From positions 1 through 8,934 of the forward strand of contig JACCRD010000213.1 in NCBI GenBank assembly GCA_013813755.1: 8,934 nucleotides of DNA, written 5' to 3'. Source of the DNA: Acidobacteriota bacterium. Lineage in GTDB: Bacteria; Acidobacteriota; Blastocatellia; Pyrinomonadales; Pyrinomonadaceae. A program made the position numbers and the translations under genes. This document shows positions 6,326 through 8,934 of the stretch, piece by piece (within the stretch, counting starts at the first letter, position 1; each line of letters opens with the position of its first letter). The notes under the pieces were generated by a model, which saw only the letters and a list, made by a program, of their open reading frames with translations, was not told the origin of the DNA and did no database searches.

Positions 6326-7672
6326 ATGAGATATATTCCAAATTCACCGGAAGAGCGCGACGAGATGTTGAAAATCGTCGGCTTAAATTCCGCAGACGAA
6401 CTTTTTCGTTCAATTCCAAAGGACGTTCAACTTAACCGTGCGTTAAACGTTACCGAGCCGCTCGCCGAGACGGAAGTGATCGGCGTGATGGAAAATTTAG
6501 CCGGTCTAAACACCGCATCGCGCAAGACTTCGTTTTTAGGCGCGGGCGCTTATGCGCATTATTCGCCGACCATTGTTGATCATTTGATTCAGCGCAGCGA
6601 ATTTTTTACGTCTTATACGCCTTACCAACCCGAAGTTACGCAGGGAACTCTGCAATATATTTTCGAGTTTCAGACGCTCGTGTGTCAGTTGACCGGAATG
6701 GACGTGGCGAACGCTTCGATGTATGACGGCTCGACAGCGATGGCGGAAGCGTTTTTGATGGCGCAGAGAGTGACGCGCCGCGATAATATCGTCATTGCCG
6801 AAACCGTTCATCCGGAATATTTGGAAGTAGGCAAAACTTATACGCAGCACGGCGATCTGACAATTGAAACGGTTCATTTTGACAAAGAATCAGGCAGAAT
6901 TCTGGCTGACGATTTACAAAAACTTGACGATAAAACCGCCGCGCTCGTAATTCAGTCGCCGAACTTTTTTGGTTGTATCGAAGATATTAAAGATTTGGCA
7001 GATAAAGCGCACGAAGTTAGCGCATTACTGATTGTCGTCGTGACAGAAGCTATTTCATTTGGTTTGTTGAAATCACCCGGCGAATGCGGCGCGGATATTG
7101 TCGTGGCTGAAGGTCAAAGTTTCGGAATCCCTCTCAGTTACGGTGGACCTTATGTCGGACTTTTCGCCTGTAAAGATAAATACGTCCGCAACATGCCCGG
7201 CAGACTCGCCGGAATCGCTTACGATAAAAACGGTAATCGTGGGTTTGTTTTGACTTTAGCAACTCGCGAACAACACATCCGGCGCGAAAAAGCGACATCG
7301 AACATTTGCACTAATCAAGGTTTGATTGCACTCGCCGCAACTATCTATATGGAAACGATGGGGAAAAAAGGCTTACAGGAAGTGGCGATGCAAAACGCGC
7401 AAAAGACAGCTTACGCCGCCAAACGAATTTCTGAAATAGAAGGCTTTTCAATTCCCTTCTCCGCGCCGAAATTTAACGAATTCGTTGTTCGCGCTCCGCA
7501 TGCGGCAGAAGAGATTTTGTCAAAAATATTGAAAGAAAAAAACATCATAGGCGGTCTCGCATTGTCGCGTTATTACGATGATAATCCGAACGATTTTCTT
7601 GTGTGCGTTACTGAATTAAACACCAAAGAACAAATTGACAAATTAGTTTTGTCATTAAAAGCTTCTTTATAG
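6326..7672 (+). CDS. gcvPA: Glycine dehydrogenase (decarboxylating) subunit 1, GcvPA
   Basis: In the split form of the P protein, GcvPA and GcvPB form the PLP enzyme that decarboxylates glycine and loads the aminomethyl group onto the lipoyl arm of GcvH. The 448-residue length equals the usual GcvPA. Clear signatures are RYIPNSPEERDEML (2-15), SFLGAGAYAHYSP (69-81), FFTSYTPYQPEVTQGTLQ (93-110) and MYDGSTAMAEA (132-142), then SYGGPYVG, MPGRLAG and TREQHIRREKATSNICTNQ further on. As expected, it lacks the PLP-binding lysine, which resides in GcvPB. It starts 64 bases after gcvH, beyond the heptamer hairpin, with an A-run (6320-6326) and no Shine-Dalgarno. The small membrane zinc-ribbon gene starts 4 bases after its stop, so the downstream genes are probably translated in coupling with it. 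Confidence 0.97.
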   Translation: MRYIPNSPEERDEMLKIVGLNSADELFRSIPKDVQLNRALNVTEPLAETEVIGVMENLAGLNTASRKTSFLGAGAYAHYSPTIVDHLIQRSEFFTSYTPYQPEVTQGTLQYIFEFQTLVCQLTGMDVANASMYDGSTAMAEAFLMAQRVTRRDNIVIAETVHPEYLEVGKTYTQHGDLTIETVHFDKESGRILADDLQKLDDKTAALVIQSPNFFGCIEDIKDLADKAHEVSALLIVVVTEAISFGLLKSPGECGADIVVAEGQSFGIPLSYGGPYVGLFACKDKYVRNMPGRLAGIAYDKNGNRGFVLTLATREQHIRREKATSNICTNQGLIALAATIYMETMGKKGLQEVAMQNAQKTAYAAKRISEIEGFSIPFSAPKFNEFVVRAPHAAEEILSKILKEKNIIGGLALSRYYDDNPNDFLVCVTELNTKEQIDKLVLSLKASL

Positions 7673-7676
7673 CAGT

Positions 7677-7886
7677 ATGGATTTGTACGAATTCGCACAA
7701 TCACTTTCATCGCTTGGATGGTTAGCTGTAACGTTGGCTATTGTATTCTTGATAATGATTGTGGGTTATTTAGCATATTTGTTACAAGGAATTACAACAA
7801 AAGCTTGTCCGTTTTGCAGACAGCGAATTAACAAAAAAGCTATCGTTTGCCGTTATTGCGGAAGGGATTTACCTAATCAAATATGA
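7677..7886 (+). CDS. Small membrane-anchored zinc-ribbon protein embedded in the gcv operon
   Basis: This 69-residue protein has one strongly hydrophobic transmembrane segment (about 14-36, WLAVTLAIVFLIMIVGYLAY) and then a short cytoplasmic-type zinc ribbon with four cysteines: C44 and C47 in CPFC, C58 and C61 in CRYCG. The motif resembles the small UPF0547-like zinc ribbons (CPxC...CxYCGRDL) found at the ends of many unrelated bacterial proteins. There is no catalytic signature, so the function is unknown; protein-protein contact at the membrane is one possibility. It starts 4 bases after gcvPA, and its TGA stop overlaps the ATG of gcvPB (ATGA, 7883-7886), so it sits in the same transcript, very likely translationally coupled. 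Such a gene is not a usual part of the glycine cleavage operon. Good coding layout and an intact frame argue that it is real. Confidence 0.8.
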   Translation: MDLYEFAQSLSSLGWLAVTLAIVFLIMIVGYLAYLLQGITTKACPFCRQRINKKAIVCRYCGRDLPNQI

Positions 7887-8934
7887 GTATTACAAAAGTA
7901 ACCCAACATCCAACACAAAATGAAGAATTGATTTTCGACCGTTCACAGACCGGTCGAATTGGTTATCGTTTGCCGAAACTCGATGTTGAAGAAACAAATA
8001 TTGACGATTTTTTGCCGCTTGAATTGAGAAGAACCGACGACTTGGAAGGTGTTCCGGAAGTCAGTGAAGTTGACGTGATTCGGCATTTTACACGAATGTC
8101 AACTTGGAATTTTTCGATTGATTTGGGAATGTATCCGCTCGGTTCCTGCACGATGAAATACAATTCGCGCCTGAATGAAAAGGTGGCGCGAATCGCTGGC
8201 TTTGCTAATCTTCATCCGCTTGCGCCGGAATCAGAAGCGCAAGGCGCGCTCGAATTAATTTACAGATTGCAGGAAGATTTAGCGGAAATCACAGGGCTTC
8301 CCGGCGTGAGTTTGCAGCCTGCTGCCGGAGCGCACGGCGAAATGACGGGCGTAATGCTAATTCGCGCATTTCTAGATCAACGCGACGGCGAAAAATCTAA
8401 AGAGCGACGCGTGATGCTCATCCCCGATTCGGCGCACGGCACAAATCCCGCATCGGCGCATCTTGCGGGTTTTACCGTCAAAACTATCCGCTCAACCAGC
8501 GAAGGCTTAACCGATATGGAGCATCTGAAAATGCTTTGCGCCGAAGGCGGGGTTGCCGGATTGATGCTGACGAATCCGAATACCGTCGGGCTTTTTGAAA
8601 AAAACATTGTTGAAATCTGCGCCGAGATTCACAATGCGGGCGGTTTGGTTTATATGGACGGCGCGAATATGAACGCGCTCGTCGGTGTGGCGCGCCCCGG
8701 AGATTTCGGCGTGGATGTGATTCATTTGAATCTGCATAAAACTTTTTCAACTCCGCACGGCGGCGGCGGTCCAGGTTGCGGTCCGTGCTGCTGCACCGCT
8801 GAACTTGAACCATTTTTACCCGTTCCGCGAGTTGTTAAAAATGGCGAAAATTATAAACTGGATTTTGATTGTTTCGAATCAATCGGACGTGTCAAAGCAT
8901 TTTTCGGCAATTTCGGAATGATGGTGCGGGCACT
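7883..8934 (+). CDS. gcvPB: Glycine dehydrogenase (decarboxylating) subunit 2, GcvPB, 3' end beyond the window
   Basis: This is the PLP-carrying half of the P protein, acting with GcvPA. The frame is open from ATG 7883 through 350 codons to the window edge; the usual length is about 480, so roughly the last quarter is missing. Signatures are FDRSQTGRIGYRLP (18-31), LGMYPLGSCTMKYNSRLNEK (81-100), LQPAAGAHGEMTG (144-156), IPDSAHGTNPASAHLAGF (180-197) and the PLP site HLNLHKTFSTPHGGGGPG (281-298), where K286 is the Schiff-base lysine. Right after it is an unusual cysteine group, C299 followed by C302-C304 (GCGPCCC), in a place where the family usually has small or hydrophobic residues. The ATG overlaps the stop of the small zinc-ribbon gene; a weak GAAGGG (7861-7866) lies rather far upstream, so coupling probably drives initiation. 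Confidence 0.96.
   Translation, partial: MSITKVTQHPTQNEELIFDRSQTGRIGYRLPKLDVEETNIDDFLPLELRRTDDLEGVPEVSEVDVIRHFTRMSTWNFSIDLGMYPLGSCTMKYNSRLNEKVARIAGFANLHPLAPESEAQGALELIYRLQEDLAEITGLPGVSLQPAAGAHGEMTGVMLIRAFLDQRDGEKSKERRVMLIPDSAHGTNPASAHLAGFTVKTIRSTSEGLTDMEHLKMLCAEGGVAGLMLTNPNTVGLFEKNIVEICAEIHNAGGLVYMDGANMNALVGVARPGDFGVDVIHLNLHKTFSTPHGGGGPGCGPCCCTAELEPFLPVPRVVKNGENYKLDFDCFESIGRVKAFFGNFGMMVRA

Noticed and set aside
8484..8813. 109-codon minus-strand frame inside gcvPB
   Set aside because: Arg/Ser-rich antisense translation typical of a shadow frame; gcvPB on the plus strand is certain.

Overview
The window looks like bacterial chromosome of moderate to low GC. It carries no mobile elements, rRNA, tRNA or CRISPR that I can see. 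Gene content and style (split glycine decarboxylase, secreted TPR and helical proteins, small zinc-ribbon proteins, weak Shine-Dalgarno signals) fit an Acidobacteriota genome, perhaps Blastocatellia/Pyrinomonadales. That placement is inference only; there is no marker gene here.

Left part (1-1142, minus strand): the 5' end of a glutamate-dehydrogenase-family gene (1-167) lies downstream of an intact larE (297-1142). LarE is the sulfur transferase that makes the nickel-pincer cofactor of lactate racemase. A divergent intergenic region (1143-1278) separates it from the plus-strand genes.

Middle part (about 1279-4410, plus strand): three tightly spaced genes form a likely operon of exported proteins. 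These are a TPR-repeat protein followed by two small all-helical proteins of unknown function, each with a signal peptide ending in an SA|Q cleavage site. Next comes a broken gene for a TIMP/netrin-like secreted protein. It has one base missing near its signal peptide and one base extra near its C-terminus, so its conserved start, middle and end lie in frames 1, 0 and 1.

Right part (about 4453-8934, plus strand): the glycine cleavage operon gcvT - gcvH - gcvPA - small gene - gcvPB, with gcvPB running off the window. T, H and the two-subunit P protein together oxidise glycine to CO2, ammonia and methylene-tetrahydrofolate; the L protein (lipoamide dehydrogenase) is not in the window. Two extra small cysteine-rich genes sit inside this operon. 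One is a decayed CxxC/CxxC zinc-ribbon gene between gcvT and gcvH. The other is an intact 69-residue membrane zinc-ribbon protein wedged between gcvPA and gcvPB with a 4-base gap on one side and an ATGA overlap on the other. Between gcvH and gcvPA lies an inverted array of 7-base repeats that could fold into a large hairpin.

The most notable points are the two decayed small genes beside intact large ones, the membrane zinc-ribbon protein embedded in the gcv operon, the heptamer inverted repeat, and the secreted three-gene operon of unknown role.
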